A DNA stretch of 64,000 bases from Lachnospiraceae bacterium. Lineage in GTDB: Bacteria > Bacillota > Clostridia > Lachnospirales > Lachnospiraceae. Numbering within the stretch: the first letter of the stretch is position 1; each line of letters begins with the position of its first letter. Under the pieces are notes generated by a model. It had not been told where the DNA came from, ran no database searches, and saw nothing but the letters and a program-made list of their open reading frames with translations. The stretch is taken from positions 118,728 through 182,727 of the forward strand of contig JAKSPD010000001.1 of the NCBI GenBank assembly GCA_024405115.1. The letters run 5' to 3'. A program made the position numbers and the translations under genes. Below are positions 1 to 12,666 of this stretch, piece by piece.

Positions 1-1187
<1,187 letters not shown>

Positions 1188-1201
1188 TTAACTCTCCTCA
1201 G

Positions 1202-3028
1202 TTATTCTACCGTAACAGATTTTGCAAGATTTTTAGGTTTATCGATATCACAGCCGTTTTCTTCTGCGACATAATATGCCAAAAGCTGCAAAGGGATGAT
1301 TTCCGCAACTGTGGAAAATATGGGTTCGACCTTCGGAATATAAAGCACATCATCCGCTACAGATAGGATATTCTGATTTCCCTTACAGGTAACGGCAAGC
1401 ACCTCGGCTCCACGTGCCTTGACTTCCACTATGTTACTGATTGTTTTTTCCTGCAGAAGGCTATTGCAGCAAAGCGCGATTACAGGCTGATGATCGTCAA
1501 TAAGTGCAATCGTGCCATGCTTCAGCTCGCCCGCCGCATAAGCCTCCGAGTGGAGATATGAAATCTCCTTCATTTTTAAGGCGCCTTCCAAAGCGGTTGC
1601 ATAGTCTGTGTTGCGCCCGATGAAAAACAGGGCTTTTGCATCATGGTACTTCCCTGCCAGCTTCTTTATCATTGGATTCATATCCAATGCATCCTGAATG
1701 ACTTTTGGAAGTGCTCTGATGCTTTCATAAAGCATATGATATGATTCTTCATCCAATGTACCAAGTTTTCTGCCCATCCAAAGTGCCAGAAGATAAAGAA
1801 CGGTAAGCTGTGTGGTATATCCTTTGGTTGTGGCTACTGCAATCTCAGGCCCGGCCCACGTATAAACCGTATGATCGGCTATCTTGGCAATTGTGCTGCC
1901 CACTACATTTACAATCGCAAGCGACTTTGCCCCCCGTTTCATACACTCTCTCATCGCCGCTATCGTGTCTGCTGTCTCTCCGGACTGGGAAAGTACAATA
2001 AGGAGCGTCTGCCCGTCAATAATCGGGTTGCTGTAACGAAGCTCGCTGGCCAGTTCAACCTGTACCGGGATACGGCATAACTGTTCAAAAACATACCTGC
2101 CGGCGCTTCCTGCGTAGTATGCCGATCCGCAGGCAGTAATGACTATCCTGCTGACAGAGTGGACATCGAAAGAGTCAAGTCCTGATTCCTCCCAACAGAT
2201 CTCGCCATCTTTCATCCTTGGGGTCATGGCTGCCTTTACCGCACCTGGTTGCTCCATGATTTCCTTGAGCATGAAATGTGCATAACCGCCTTTTTCAGCA
2301 TCCTGAACATCCCATGATATATGATTGATTTCTTTGGGAACCTTTTTCCCCGTGCAGTCATAGACAACGATGTTCTCTTTCGTAATCTCTGCTAATTGCC
2401 CGTCATCCAGATAAATCACATTCCGGGTATAGGGGACAATCGCCGTAACATCTGATGCGAAATAGTTCTCCCCGATACCGACACCGATCAGCAGAGGGCT
2501 GTATTCCCTGACTGCAATCAGCTTGTCGGGGTCATCCGCACAGATTACTCCCAGTGCATATGAACCCTGCAGCCTGGATGCCGCTTTCATGACTGCCTTT
2601 CTGAAATCACCCGTATCATACATATCAATCAGATGCACAATAACCTCCGTGTCGGTCTGACTTTCAAAATGATATCCTTTTGCTTTCAGCTCGTCCCGCA
2701 GCATAAGATAGTTTTCTATAATTCCGTTATGAACAACGGCGAATCTGCCGTCATTGCTCATATGCGGATGTGCGTTTGTATCCGTTGGTGCCCCGTGCGT
2801 TGCCCACCTGGTATGTCCGATTCCAATACAACCGTGGAGCAGCTTTCCATCATCTGTTTTTTCGCAGAGATGTGCGATTCTACCCGAAACCTTGCTTATG
2901 GATATGACATTTTTATCCAATACCGCAATCCCCGCCGAGTCATATCCACGATATTCGAGTTTCTTAAGCCCTTCCAAAAGAATCGGGGCCGCTTCCATAT
3001 TTCCTGTGTAACCGATTACACCACACAT
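1202..3028 (-). CDS. glmS: Glutamine--fructose-6-phosphate aminotransferase (isomerizing)
   Basis: GlmS converts fructose 6-phosphate and glutamine to glucosamine 6-phosphate, the entry to peptidoglycan amino-sugar synthesis. The protein has 608 residues, normal for the family. It begins MCGVIGYTG, so the mature N-terminal nucleophile is Cys2 after methionine removal. The N-terminal half is an Ntn-type glutaminase (GHTRWATHG, then HNGIIENY), followed by two SIS sugar-isomerase domains (SQSGETADT in the first), and it ends with the canonical DKPKNLAKSVTVE tail. Only 15 bases separate it from guaA upstream, leaving no room for the glmS ribozyme found upstream of glmS in many Firmicutes. Here glmS is simply a member of the purine/glutamine operon. 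Confidence 0.98.
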   Translation of the reverse strand: MCGVIGYTGNMEAAPILLEGLKKLEYRGYDSAGIAVLDKNVISISKVSGRIAHLCEKTDDGKLLHGCIGIGHTRWATHGAPTDTNAHPHMSNDGRFAVVHNGIIENYLMLRDELKAKGYHFESQTDTEVIVHLIDMYDTGDFRKAVMKAASRLQGSYALGVICADDPDKLIAVREYSPLLIGVGIGENYFASDVTAIVPYTRNVIYLDDGQLAEITKENIVVYDCTGKKVPKEINHISWDVQDAEKGGYAHFMLKEIMEQPGAVKAAMTPRMKDGEICWEESGLDSFDVHSVSRIVITACGSAYYAGSAGRYVFEQLCRIPVQVELASELRYSNPIIDGQTLLIVLSQSGETADTIAAMRECMKRGAKSLAIVNVVGSTIAKIADHTVYTWAGPEIAVATTKGYTTQLTVLYLLALWMGRKLGTLDEESYHMLYESIRALPKVIQDALDMNPMIKKLAGKYHDAKALFFIGRNTDYATALEGALKMKEISYLHSEAYAAGELKHGTIALIDDHQPVIALCCNSLLQEKTISNIVEVKARGAEVLAVTCKGNQNILSVADDVLYIPKVEPIFSTVAEIIPLQLLAYYVAEENGCDIDKPKNLAKSVTVE

Positions 3029-3043
3029 AAACTGCCTCTCTGT

Positions 3044-4585
3044 TTACTCCCATTCCACCGTCGCCGGCGGTTTTGACGTTATGTCGTAAACAACGCGTGA
3101 TACACCCCTTATTTCATTCGTGATACGGCTGCTTGCCCTCTCAAGAACGTCAAACGGAAGCCTTGACCACTCCGCCGTCATGAAGTCATCTGTCGATACT
3201 GCCCTTAGTGCCACCGTATATCCGTAGGTCCTGGCATCACCCATGACGCCCACTGTTTTCGAATCTGTTAAAACCGCAAAATACTGACTTACCTTTTGCT
3301 CAAGATGTGCTTTTGCAATCTCTTCACGGAAAACAGCATCCGCCTCGCGGATTATTTCGAGCTTTTCCTTAGTTATTTCACCAAGTACCCTTACTGCAAG
3401 ACCCGGTCCCGGGAAAGGCTGACGCCATACCAGCTCATGTGGAATGCCCAGCCTTTCACCGACCTCACGGACTTCATCCTTAAAAAGGTCCCTTAAGGGT
3501 TCCACGATTTCATCAAACATTATCACGTCCGGAAGGCCGCCCACATTGTGGTGACTCTTTATGACAGCCGAATCCCCTTTTCCGCTTTCAATGACATCAG
3601 GATATATGGTTCCCTGTGCAAGTACCTCTACCTTCCCGAGCTTTTTTGCCTCATCCTCAAAAACCCTTATGAATTCCTCTCCGATGATCTTCCGCTTTCT
3701 TTCCGGTTCAGTGACACCGGAAAGTTTTCCTAAAAACCTTTCCTGTGCATTCACACGGATAAGCTTCATTCCAAACCGTTCACGGAATGTCTGTTCAACA
3801 AAGTTTCCTTCATTCTTCCTTAAAAGACCGTGATCCACAAAAACACATACGAGGTTCTCACCAATGGCCTCATGCAAAAGCACTGCGGCAACTGAGGAAT
3901 CCACGCCGCCGGAAAGGGCTAAAAATACCCTTTTCCCCTTTAACTTCTCACGGTAATCCCCAACTGATTTCCGTATGAAGTCCTCCATTTTCCAGTCGGC
4001 GCGGCATCCGCATACCAAGAAAAGAAAGTTCCTGAGAATCTGCTTTCCGAACTCTGTATGCGTCACCTCCGGGTGGAACTGGACCCCGTAGAGTTTTCTT
4101 TCCTCATCGCACATGGCGGCATACGGACATTTATCCGTATGGGCAATTCCCTTAAATCCCGATGGGAGCCTCCTGACAAAATCGGTGTGGCTCATCCAAC
4201 AGACGGATTCCTCCGGAACATCCGTAAACAGGGGGCTCTCTTCGGCCTTAAAGGCTGTTTTTCCATACTCACTTGAGTTTTCGGCACTCTCCACGCATCC
4301 GCCTGCCATATAAGCCATGAGCTGGTCCCCGTAACATATCCCGAGAACGGGAATCCCTAAATCAAGCACGGCAGGATCATAGTGGGGAGACATTTCGTCA
4401 TAAACACTGTTAGGTCCTCCGGTAAAAATTATCCCTGCATATCCGGTATTTTTAATCTCTTCCACCGTAATTCTGCTGTATGGTTTTATCTCCGCATAAA
4501 CGTGCTGCTCGCGGACCCTGCGCGCAATCAGCTGGTTATACTGGCCGCCAAAATCAAGAATCAGTATCTTTTCCATGTCATCCAT
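3044..4585 (-). CDS. guaA: GMP synthase (glutamine-hydrolysing)
   Basis: GuaA aminates XMP to GMP using ATP and glutamine. It has 513 residues, the usual length. An N-terminal class I amidotransferase domain carries the nucleophile in GICYGDQ (near residue 84) and the His-Glu pair in QFHPEV. The ATP-pyrophosphatase domain has the P-loop LSGGVDSS near residue 225, and the dimerization domain ends with the family tail KPPATVEWE. There are two candidate starts: the ATG at 4585 has an AAGGA motif almost touching it, whereas the ATG at 4576 ([11 protein letters not shown]) has a better spacing and matches most homologues, so the true protein may be three residues shorter. It lies 19 bases after purB and 15 before glmS. 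Confidence 0.97.
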   Translation of the reverse strand: MDDMEKILILDFGGQYNQLIARRVREQHVYAEIKPYSRITVEEIKNTGYAGIIFTGGPNSVYDEMSPHYDPAVLDLGIPVLGICYGDQLMAYMAGGCVESAENSSEYGKTAFKAEESPLFTDVPEESVCWMSHTDFVRRLPSGFKGIAHTDKCPYAAMCDEERKLYGVQFHPEVTHTEFGKQILRNFLFLVCGCRADWKMEDFIRKSVGDYREKLKGKRVFLALSGGVDSSVAAVLLHEAIGENLVCVFVDHGLLRKNEGNFVEQTFRERFGMKLIRVNAQERFLGKLSGVTEPERKRKIIGEEFIRVFEDEAKKLGKVEVLAQGTIYPDVIESGKGDSAVIKSHHNVGGLPDVIMFDEIVEPLRDLFKDEVREVGERLGIPHELVWRQPFPGPGLAVRVLGEITKEKLEIIREADAVFREEIAKAHLEQKVSQYFAVLTDSKTVGVMGDARTYGYTVALRAVSTDDFMTAEWSRLPFDVLERASSRITNEIRGVSRVVYDITSKPPATVEWE

Positions 4586-4604
4586 CTTCCTTCAGTACAT
4601 TTTC

Positions 4605-6020
4605 TTAAACATTCATTTGTGCCGAATCAGATGTAACATCGGCTATAAGGGGGCGTATTTTTTCAATCAGCACTGTCACCTGTTCGGGACATCTTCCGAT
4701 ATACAGCTTCGGATCAAGTAATTTGTTCATTTCTTCTTCCGAAAGACCAAATCCCGGTTCCTTCGAAAGCCTTAAAAGCAGGTCACATTCCTTACCATCC
4801 TTCATTCCTGCCGTGGACTCCATGGAACAGCGCCTTATTATTTCATGTACCTTCTGACGGTCCCCTCCACGCTTTACGGCTTCCATAAGAAGATTTTCAG
4901 TTGCAATGTACGGCATGTATTCCTTTACGGCCTTTGCAATGACCTTTTCATTCACGTTAAGGCCTCCTGAAAGATGCTCCAAAAGCAAAAGGATTGCATC
5001 AGCACATAAGAATCCTTCAGGCATGGAAATTCGTCTGTTAGCAGAATCATCGAGCGTACGCTCAAGCCATTGTACTGAAGCTGTCATGGGTGCATTGACC
5101 GCATCCGCCATTAAATAACGCGAAAGTGAGCATATGCGCTCACACAGCATGGGATTCCGTTTGTAAGCCATGGCGGAAGAACCGATCTGGTCTTTTTCAA
5201 AAGGCTCCTCCACCTGACGGTCATGCTGCAGTAAACGGATGTCGTTAGCCATCCGATAAGCACTCTGTGCTACTGATGAAAGTGCATTCAGGATTCTGCT
5301 GTCCAGTTTCCTCGGGTAGGTCTGACCGCACACATCGAAACACTTTTCAAAACCAAAATCATCAGCAATCATCCGGTTCATCTCATCAATCTTTGCGGTA
5401 TCGCCGTCAAAAAGCTCGATGAAGCTGGCCTCAGTTCCTGTGGTTCCCCTGCATCCGAGAAACTTTATGCATCCAATTACATAATCAATCTCATCAAGGT
5501 CTGACAGAAAATCCTGCAGCCAGAGCGAAGCGCGCTTTCCCACCGTAACAGGCTGTGCAGGCTGGTAGTGCGTAAACCCGAGTGTCGGAATGCCCTTATA
5601 CTTATCGGCAAACCCGGAAAGATTCTTTATGACAGAAAGGAGCTTCGTACGAAGATACCTAAGTGCCTCCCTGTAGATTATGAGGTCAGCATTATCCGTT
5701 ACATAGCAGCTTGTTGCCCCAAGATGGATAATGCCTGCCGCAGAAGGTGCAGCCTTTCCAAAAGCATAAATATGCGCCATAACGTCATGTTTGACCTCTT
5801 TTTCCCTTTCTGCTACAACGTCATAGTCAATGTCACTTATGTGTGCTTCCATCTCCGCTACCTGGTTTTCGGTAATTGGAAGTCCAAGCTTCATCTCCGC
5901 CTTCGCAAGGGATACCCAAAGCTTCCGCCATGTCGAATACCTCATATCTGATGAAAAGAGCTCCTGCATGTATTCTGAAGCATATCTTGATGAAAGAGGC
6001 GATTCATACCTGCTTCCCAT
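4605..6020 (-). CDS. purB: Adenylosuccinate lyase
   Basis: PurB catalyses two fumarate-releasing steps of purine synthesis: SAICAR to AICAR, and adenylosuccinate to AMP. The 471-residue protein belongs to the fumarase/aspartase superfamily; the signature loop reads GSSAMAYKRNPM, with the catalytic serine, where many relatives have MPYKRNP. TSCYVTDNAD and THYQPAQPVTVGKR match other conserved superfamily regions. The start codon overlaps the purA stop codon by one base (TAATG), implying translational coupling, and guaA follows. The pair purA-purB produces AMP from IMP while the next gene, guaA, serves the GMP branch. Confidence 0.96.
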   Translation of the reverse strand: MGSRYESPLSSRYASEYMQELFSSDMRYSTWRKLWVSLAKAEMKLGLPITENQVAEMEAHISDIDYDVVAEREKEVKHDVMAHIYAFGKAAPSAAGIIHLGATSCYVTDNADLIIYREALRYLRTKLLSVIKNLSGFADKYKGIPTLGFTHYQPAQPVTVGKRASLWLQDFLSDLDEIDYVIGCIKFLGCRGTTGTEASFIELFDGDTAKIDEMNRMIADDFGFEKCFDVCGQTYPRKLDSRILNALSSVAQSAYRMANDIRLLQHDRQVEEPFEKDQIGSSAMAYKRNPMLCERICSLSRYLMADAVNAPMTASVQWLERTLDDSANRRISMPEGFLCADAILLLLEHLSGGLNVNEKVIAKAVKEYMPYIATENLLMEAVKRGGDRQKVHEIIRRCSMESTAGMKDGKECDLLLRLSKEPGFGLSEEEMNKLLDPKLYIGRCPEQVTVLIEKIRPLIADVTSDSAQMNV

Positions 6021-7309
6021 TAAGCAACCTCCCCGTTTCTTATAATGATGCTGTCACGCTCCGGGCCTACGGAAACGTATGTTATGGGACAGCTGATGCT
6101 CTTTTCAATGAACTTCACGTAATTCTGTGCCTCTATCGGGAGTTCCTCAAATGTCCTTACCTTTGATATGTCGCATTTCCATCCGTCCAGATACTCTATT
6201 ACGGCCTGAGCACGGTCAAGGACCGTGGGGAACGGGAAATCGTCAGTCATTTTTCCGTCAACCAGGTAATGCGTACATACCGGTATTTTATCAAGGTAGC
6301 TGAGCACATCAAGTTTTGTCAGTGCAATCTCCGTTGCATTCTGCACCCTTGTACCGTATCTTGTCGCAACAAGGTCAATTGCCCCGACACGACGCGGCCT
6401 TCCTGTCTTTGCGCCGTACTCTGCACCGGCCTTTCTGAGCGCTTCCGCCTCATCACCAAACAGCTCACTCACAAACGGTCCCTCTCCGACGCATGTCGAA
6501 TATGCCTTCACAACACCTATGACATCATCTATCCTTGCAGACGGGAAGCCTGATCCGATCGGTGCATAGGCAGCCAGTGTATTTGAGGATGTCGTATATG
6601 GATAAATGCCGAAATCAAGATCCCTTAAGGAACCGAGCTGTGCTTCAAACATTATGCTCTTTCCCGCATCCTGGGCTTTTTTCAAAAATGAACCGGTGTC
6701 ACAGATAAACGGCTTAAGTCTTTCACAGTAAAGGCTGATCCAGTTATCCAGCATTTCCATTGTATACGGCTCTGATCCGTATACCTTTTCAAGTGTAAGG
6801 TTCTTCCATTGAAGCAGATCCTTAAGATGAACCCTGAATGCATCCTTATTAAATATTTCCCCAGCGAGGACCGTTTTTTTCTGATACTTGTCTGAATAGA
6901 AGGGTGCTATACCCTGCTTTGTGGAACCGTATTTCTTATCTGCCAGCCTTTTTTCCTCAAGTTCGTCAAGGTCACGGTGCCATGGAAGAAGTAAGGAAGC
7001 ACGGTCACTTATTTTAAGGTTATCAGGTGTCAGGCTGATTCCTTTTTCGGTAATGCCGTCCATTTCCTTAAGAAGATTTTCCGGATCAAGTGCCACTCCG
7101 TTTCCGAGAATGTTCACGGTACCCTTTCTGAAGATTCCGGAAGGAAGCAGATGAAGTGCGAATTTTCCGTATTCATTTACGACGGTATGTCCGGCATTTC
7201 CGCCGCCCTGATATCTGACAACCACATCATATTTTTCCGTAAGGAGGTCAACCATCCTTCCTTTTCCTTCATCTCCCCAGTTTATTCCGACTACAGCGCA
7301 GTTCTGCAT
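6020..7309 (-). CDS. purA: Adenylosuccinate synthetase
   Basis: PurA joins IMP and aspartate with GTP to give adenylosuccinate, the first committed step to AMP. The 429-residue length and the motifs fit: an N-terminal GDEGKGRMVD phosphate loop (the motif is preceded by Asn-Trp where many homologues have a glutamine), NAGHTVV with the catalytic histidine, and later KTGRPRRVGAIDL. The start has an AGGAG Shine-Dalgarno site about eight bases upstream. It sits 50 bases after the glutamine synthetase gene with no obvious terminator in between, so read-through from glnN is plausible. Its stop codon overlaps the purB start. Confidence 0.97.
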   Translation of the reverse strand: MQNCAVVGINWGDEGKGRMVDLLTEKYDVVVRYQGGGNAGHTVVNEYGKFALHLLPSGIFRKGTVNILGNGVALDPENLLKEMDGITEKGISLTPDNLKISDRASLLLPWHRDLDELEEKRLADKKYGSTKQGIAPFYSDKYQKKTVLAGEIFNKDAFRVHLKDLLQWKNLTLEKVYGSEPYTMEMLDNWISLYCERLKPFICDTGSFLKKAQDAGKSIMFEAQLGSLRDLDFGIYPYTTSSNTLAAYAPIGSGFPSARIDDVIGVVKAYSTCVGEGPFVSELFGDEAEALRKAGAEYGAKTGRPRRVGAIDLVATRYGTRVQNATEIALTKLDVLSYLDKIPVCTHYLVDGKMTDDFPFPTVLDRAQAVIEYLDGWKCDISKVRTFEELPIEAQNYVKFIEKSISCPITYVSVGPERDSIIIRNGEVA

Positions 7310-7359
7310 TTTAGGTTCTCCTTTCTGCCTTCTGACAATATCACCACAAAGTTTTATCT

Positions 7360-9456
7360 TTAACGAACGCTGAACAGAAGGTCCGTATAGTTCGGATAAG
7401 GCCAGTAAGCTTTCGCCGTCTTTGTTTCCGCCTGATCACATAATGTCCTCAGTTCATTCATTTTAGGAATCAGCCTGTCACGTATCATGTCAGCCTTTTT
7501 ATCGGTTTCGGGTATATTTCCGGCTGTAAGCAGTTCATTTTCCAGTTCATCTGTTTTTTCCGCTATACTGTCATTCAGCATCGAAAGTTTCATTAACGTG
7601 CTCATTTCGTATCTGCAGGAAACGGACCTGTCGGCGTCACGTTTTGACTGTATTGTTTTTGCAAGGCTGTCTGTATACTTGGAAACTGCAGGAAGGATAT
7701 CCGTCTGCGCCATCCCAACCATCGTATTGGCCTCGATCAGTACAGTCTTACAGTAGTTTTCAAGAATGATCTCACAGCGCGACTTAACCTCAACCATTGA
7801 ATAAATGCCTTGATGCATCAGCATATCGGTATTTTTCTTATCAAGAAGATGCGGCATGCAGTCCGGGGTAGTACGGTAGTTCTTAAGTCCGCGTTCCTCC
7901 GTCGCTTCCCTGATCCAGGCATCATCATAGCCGTTGCCGTTAAACAGGATCTTTTTATGGTCTTTGACCGTTTTGCGTATCAGCTCATGCAGGGAATCTT
8001 CAAAACTGTCGGCATTTTCAAGAATGTCGGCAAAGGCTTCAAGACTTTCCGCAACAGCGGCATTCAGCATGATGTTTGCGCATGCTATGCTGTCAGAAGA
8101 GCCTACCATACGGAATTCAAACTTATTGCCCGTGAATGCAAACGGTGAAGTACGGTTTCTGTCTGTCGTATCGCGGTTGAACTTCGGAATGATGTTCACT
8201 CCAAGCTTCATCTGAGTCTTTTCCATTCCCACATAAGGCATATCCTTTTCTATTGCATCAAGCACTGATGAAAGCTCTTCCCCAAGGAACATGGATACTA
8301 CGGCTGGCGGTGCTTCATTGGCACCCAGACGATGGTCATTTCCCGCCGTTGCAACCGAAATGCGGAGCAGGTCCTGATAGTCATCGACCGCCCTGATCAC
8401 GGCACACAGGAAGAGAAGGAACTGCATGTTTTCATGCGGCGTATCGCCGGGTGAAAGCAGGTTGATACCTGTGTCGGTTGCCATTGACCAGTTGTTATGT
8501 TTTCCACTGCCGTTTACGCCTGCAAAAGGTTTCTCATGAAGAAGGCATACGAGACCGTGTCTTGACGCAACCTTCTGCATCATCTCCATGGTGAGCTGGT
8601 TGTGGTCAGTTGCCACGTTTGTTGTGGTGTAGATTGGTGCAAGTTCATGCTGTGCGGGAGCCACCTCGTTGTGTTCAGTCTTTGCAGGGATTCCCAGTTT
8701 CCAGAGTTCCTCATCAAGGTCCTCCATGAATTCGGCAACCTTTGGCTTTATGGCCCCAAAATAGTGGTCATCCATTTCCTGCGCCTTTGGTGGTCTGGCG
8801 CCGAACAGTGTCCTTCCTGTACAGCGAAGATCAGGACGCCTGTCAAACATTTCCCTTGTGATCAGAAAATACTCCTGTTCTGCACCGACCATCGTATGAA
8901 CACGCTTTACTTCATCGTTTCCGAAAAGATGAAGGATCCTGAGTGCCTGCCTGTTCAATGCCTCCATTGAGCGAAGCAGCGGCGTTTTCTTATCCAGGGC
9001 TTCTCCGCCGTAGGAACAGAACGCGGTCGGTATGCAAAGTGTCCTGCCCTTTATAAATGCATATGACGTGGGGTCCCACGCGGTATATCCCCTCGCCTCA
9101 AACGTGGCACGTATGCCGCCTGACGGGAATGAGGAAGCGTCCGGTTCTCCCTTTATCAGTTCCTTTCCGGAAAACTCCATGATTACGCCGCCGCCGGGTA
9201 TAGGCGTTATAAAGCTGTCATGCTTTTCGGCGGTAATTCCGGTAAGAGGCTGGAACCAGTGGGTAAAATGCGTTGCCCCCTTGGACACCGCCCAGTCCTT
9301 CATGGCAGCTGCCACTGCATTTGCAACACTGATATCAAGTTCCAGTCCTTCATTAATTGTCTTTTTCATGGAAGCATATGTTTCATCTGACAAAGTAACT
9401 CTCATTGCCCTGTCATCGAATACCATGCATCCAAAGTATTCAGGTATGTTATTCAT
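7360..9456 (-). CDS. glnN: Glutamine synthetase type III (GSIII)
   Basis: This ATP-dependent enzyme forms glutamine from glutamate and ammonia. At 698 residues it is much longer than GSI or GSII and matches the GSIII family of Bacteroidota, Clostridia and cyanobacteria. Family signatures include [12 protein letters not shown] near residue 80, [20 protein letters not shown], the ammonia and glutamate-site segment AEQEYFL, and [10 protein letters not shown]. The C-terminal extension is helical. It starts with an AAGGGG ribosome site four to five bases before ATG. The gene follows gdhA after 68 bases containing a hairpin, so expression may be partly attenuated. Gene order suggests that GDH and GSIII together carry ammonia assimilation; no GOGAT gene is visible in the window. 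Confidence 0.97.
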   Translation of the reverse strand: MNNIPEYFGCMVFDDRAMRVTLSDETYASMKKTINEGLELDISVANAVAAAMKDWAVSKGATHFTHWFQPLTGITAEKHDSFITPIPGGGVIMEFSGKELIKGEPDASSFPSGGIRATFEARGYTAWDPTSYAFIKGRTLCIPTAFCSYGGEALDKKTPLLRSMEALNRQALRILHLFGNDEVKRVHTMVGAEQEYFLITREMFDRRPDLRCTGRTLFGARPPKAQEMDDHYFGAIKPKVAEFMEDLDEELWKLGIPAKTEHNEVAPAQHELAPIYTTTNVATDHNQLTMEMMQKVASRHGLVCLLHEKPFAGVNGSGKHNNWSMATDTGINLLSPGDTPHENMQFLLFLCAVIRAVDDYQDLLRISVATAGNDHRLGANEAPPAVVSMFLGEELSSVLDAIEKDMPYVGMEKTQMKLGVNIIPKFNRDTTDRNRTSPFAFTGNKFEFRMVGSSDSIACANIMLNAAVAESLEAFADILENADSFEDSLHELIRKTVKDHKKILFNGNGYDDAWIREATEERGLKNYRTTPDCMPHLLDKKNTDMLMHQGIYSMVEVKSRCEIILENYCKTVLIEANTMVGMAQTDILPAVSKYTDSLAKTIQSKRDADRSVSCRYEMSTLMKLSMLNDSIAEKTDELENELLTAGNIPETDKKADMIRDRLIPKMNELRTLCDQAETKTAKAYWPYPNYTDLLFSVR

Positions 9457-9467
9457 TGTTCCCCTTA

Positions 9468-9515
9468 TTAAAAATGCTTGCGCCGGGAAGAAATGCGAAA
9501 GCCTTCTCCCGACGT
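9468..9515 (-). terminator. Hairpin between gdhA and glnN, possible partial terminator
   Basis: In the minus-strand RNA an imperfect stem formed by GTCGGGAGAA and TTCTTCCCGGC encloses a loop of about ten bases and is followed a few bases later by ATTTTTAAT. It could let part of gdhA transcription stop before glnN, or stabilise the gdhA message. The U-run is short and displaced, so strength is doubtful. Confidence 0.35.
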
Positions 9516-9524
9516 TGCTACTGT

Positions 9525-10926
<1,402 letters not shown>

Positions 10927-10947
10927 ATACTTATAATATTGGTGGTT

Positions 10948-10987
10948 CTATACATAATTAATATAGCTATACGTTTTTTGTATAGCT
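10948..10987. promoter_or_regulatory. Tandem inverted repeats, likely LysR-type operator
   Basis: Two adjacent dyads lie between gdhA and the divergent LysR gene. The first pairs CTATA (10948-10952) with TATAG (10962-10966). The second is a perfect 8-bp repeat, AGCTATAC (10965-10972) and GTATAGCT (10980-10987), around a 7-base spacer, which includes ATAC-N7-GTAT and so fits the T-N11-A rule for LysR-family boxes. They also cover a possible promoter for the regulator (TTGGTG at 10939, TATAGC at 10962, 17-base spacer). This suggests repression of the regulator's own gene and activation of gdhA. Confidence 0.55.
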
Positions 10988-11029
10988 GAGCACATTTTTT
11001 TCGATTGCTAAATGGATTTTGGAGAAAAA

Positions 11030-11905
11030 ATGGATTTTAAGACATTAACTTATTTCATTACGGTTGCAGAAGAACTGAACTTTACAAAAGCTGCTGAAAA
11101 GCTATATATGAGTCAGCCGCCCTTGAGCAATCAGATAAAGGCACTGGAAAAGGAACTTGACACGCTTTTATTCATCAGGGGCGGTCACTATCTCCAGCTT
11201 ACCGAGGCGGGCAAGCTTTATTACAGACATGCAAAAGAAATCCTGGCACTTGCAGATAAGGCCACAAGCGAAGTTAAAACTCTTGGAAAAGGAATGAACG
11301 GTAAGATTTCGATTGGACTTGTTGAGGGCTCGGCTCCGAATATTGCCTCTAAATGGATTGAAACATTCGTACATTTGTTTCCCGGAATCAGATTCAGAAT
11401 TGTTGACGGAAACAGCGATGAGCTGATAGAAAAGCTGCGCAGCGGGCTTATTAACCTTGCCGTTATTACAAGTCCGTGCGACCATACCCTTCTGAACAGT
11501 TTTAAGGTGGGGCAGGAAAAGATAACTGCCTTTATGAGTAAGGATAATCCACTGGCGCAGTTACCCGGCAATACTGTCTCCTTAAAATCTCTGGAAGGCC
11601 AGCCCCTGATCGTACCAAGCCGTCAGTCGCATATCGACATGATTTATAAGTGGTTTAAGGAAATCGATTCCGAGCCTAACATCATATGCGAAATGGACAA
11701 CTATCTTGATGTTGCCGCCTTAGCCGGAAGCAACATAGGAATAAGCCTTTTCCCAAAGACTTCCTATATCCTCAATCCCCAGATTGTGGCAAAGGAAGTT
11801 GTTGGCTCTGAAAGATATATTGATTACATGTTCGTATGGCTTAAGGGAAAACCCCTGTCCCTTGTTTACGAGACTTTTATTGATCATGTGAAGAACTCGC
11901 TGTAA
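11030..11905 (+). CDS. LysR family transcriptional regulator
   Basis: This is a 291-residue LysR-type regulator. The N terminus MDFKTLTYFITVAEELNFTK AAEKL (residues 1-25) followed by MSQPPLSNQIKALE is the winged helix-turn-helix, and the rest is the periplasmic-binding-like effector domain (GKISIGLVEG through the end). I place the start at 11030 because GGAG at 11021-11024 is spaced five bases from that ATG; the ATG at 11012 has no such site. It is divergent from gdhA and faces the operator-like repeats at 10948-10987, so it probably senses nitrogen or 2-oxoglutarate status like GltC of Bacillus, but the effector is not shown by the sequence. Its 3' end overlaps the convergent esterase gene by 29 bases. 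Confidence 0.93.
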   Translation: MDFKTLTYFITVAEELNFTKAAEKLYMSQPPLSNQIKALEKELDTLLFIRGGHYLQLTEAGKLYYRHAKEILALADKATSEVKTLGKGMNGKISIGLVEGSAPNIASKWIETFVHLFPGIRFRIVDGNSDELIEKLRSGLINLAVITSPCDHTLLNSFKVGQEKITAFMSKDNPLAQLPGNTVSLKSLEGQPLIVPSRQSHIDMIYKWFKEIDSEPNIICEMDNYLDVAALAGSNIGISLFPKTSYILNPQIVAKEVVGSERYIDYMFVWLKGKPLSLVYETFIDHVKNSL

Positions 11906-12596
11906 GTGTCTCAATCAGCCAGCTTATCCCCTTAGCAAGTCTTTCATCCGAATCTGCAAAATGGCCTCCCTGGTTCCACTCCAAAGTGACATGTGACACG
12001 GAAGGCTCATTAAGCAGCATCTTTTCCTGCTGTCTGGTCCTGTCGCCCACCATGGATACGACAGGATTTCTTGTCTTCTCCTCTTTCGTCCCAAGACTCA
12101 GGTAAACAGTCAGGTCTTTTCCCTTGACCCTGTTCTCTTCCATGAACCTGTCCCATCCATCATACCATAATGACCCGGAACAGCAGGCGGCACCGCTTAA
12201 TGTATCCATGTTATAAAGCGACCAGAGGGCGAATAGTCCGGAAAGAGAGTAACCTGCCGTATAGATTCCGTCTGTTTTGTACCGTTCTTTTATGTATGGA
12301 ATAAGGCTTCCTGAAAGCCATGTGAGCGTTTCTTTTCCCCCTCCGGAAAACTCTGACCCGTCAAGTGCATTTCGTGCCGGATAAGGCGAAAAGTCCTTAC
12401 CCCAGTCAGAGACCTGGTATACTGAAAGAAGAAACGCCTTATTCCGGGACAGGTCCTTAATTCTTTTAAAAATGTGTTCTGAATCATCAGTATCAAAAGG
12501 AAACGTTCCAAGCAGCACTGCCGGTCCGCCCTCACCGTTACAAATGATACGGCATTTCTTCCCTTCCACCATTATCCATCCGGAATCCTTACTCAT
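11877..12596 (-). CDS. Alpha/beta hydrolase, putative esterase
   Basis: This 239-residue protein looks like an alpha/beta hydrolase of the predicted-esterase group (relatives include enterochelin esterase-like proteins). The nucleophile elbow is GYSLSG (serine in the middle) and the candidate catalytic histidine is in NQGGHFADS near the C terminus; no signal peptide is visible, so it is probably cytoplasmic. I chose the start at 12596 (MSKDSGW) because AAGG lies seven bases upstream; an in-frame ATG at 12620 lacks a ribosome site. Its 3' end overlaps the end of the convergent LysR gene by 29 bases. The substrate cannot be inferred from sequence or neighbours. Confidence 0.75.
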   Translation of the reverse strand: MSKDSGWIMVEGKKCRIICNGEGGPAVLLGTFPFDTDDSEHIFKRIKDLSRNKAFLLSVYQVSDWGKDFSPYPARNALDGSEFSGGGKETLTWLSGSLIPYIKERYKTDGIYTAGYSLSGLFALWSLYNMDTLSGAACCSGSLWYDGWDRFMEENRVKGKDLTVYLSLGTKEEKTRNPVVSMVGDRTRQQEKMLLNEPSVSHVTLEWNQGGHFADSDERLAKGISWLIETLTASSSHDQ

Positions 12597-12640
12597 ATCG
12601 TCGCCTTTTATTTTCCCCATGTCTGCAGAATAATAAAACT

Positions 12641-12666
12641 TACGGATAAGGCAGAGGTTTTATCCG
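12641..12666 (-). terminator. Weak hairpin after the macrodomain gene
   Basis: CGGATAA (12666-12660, overlapping the stop codon) pairs with TTATCCG (12649-12643) across a 10-base loop, followed by a broken T-rich stretch (TAAGTTTTATTATTC). It may be a weak terminator separating this gene from the downstream esterase. Confidence 0.35.

Noticed and set aside
3029..3043. A glmS ribozyme upstream of glmS
   Set aside because: Only 15 bases separate guaA and glmS, far too few for the ribozyme, and no core motif is present.
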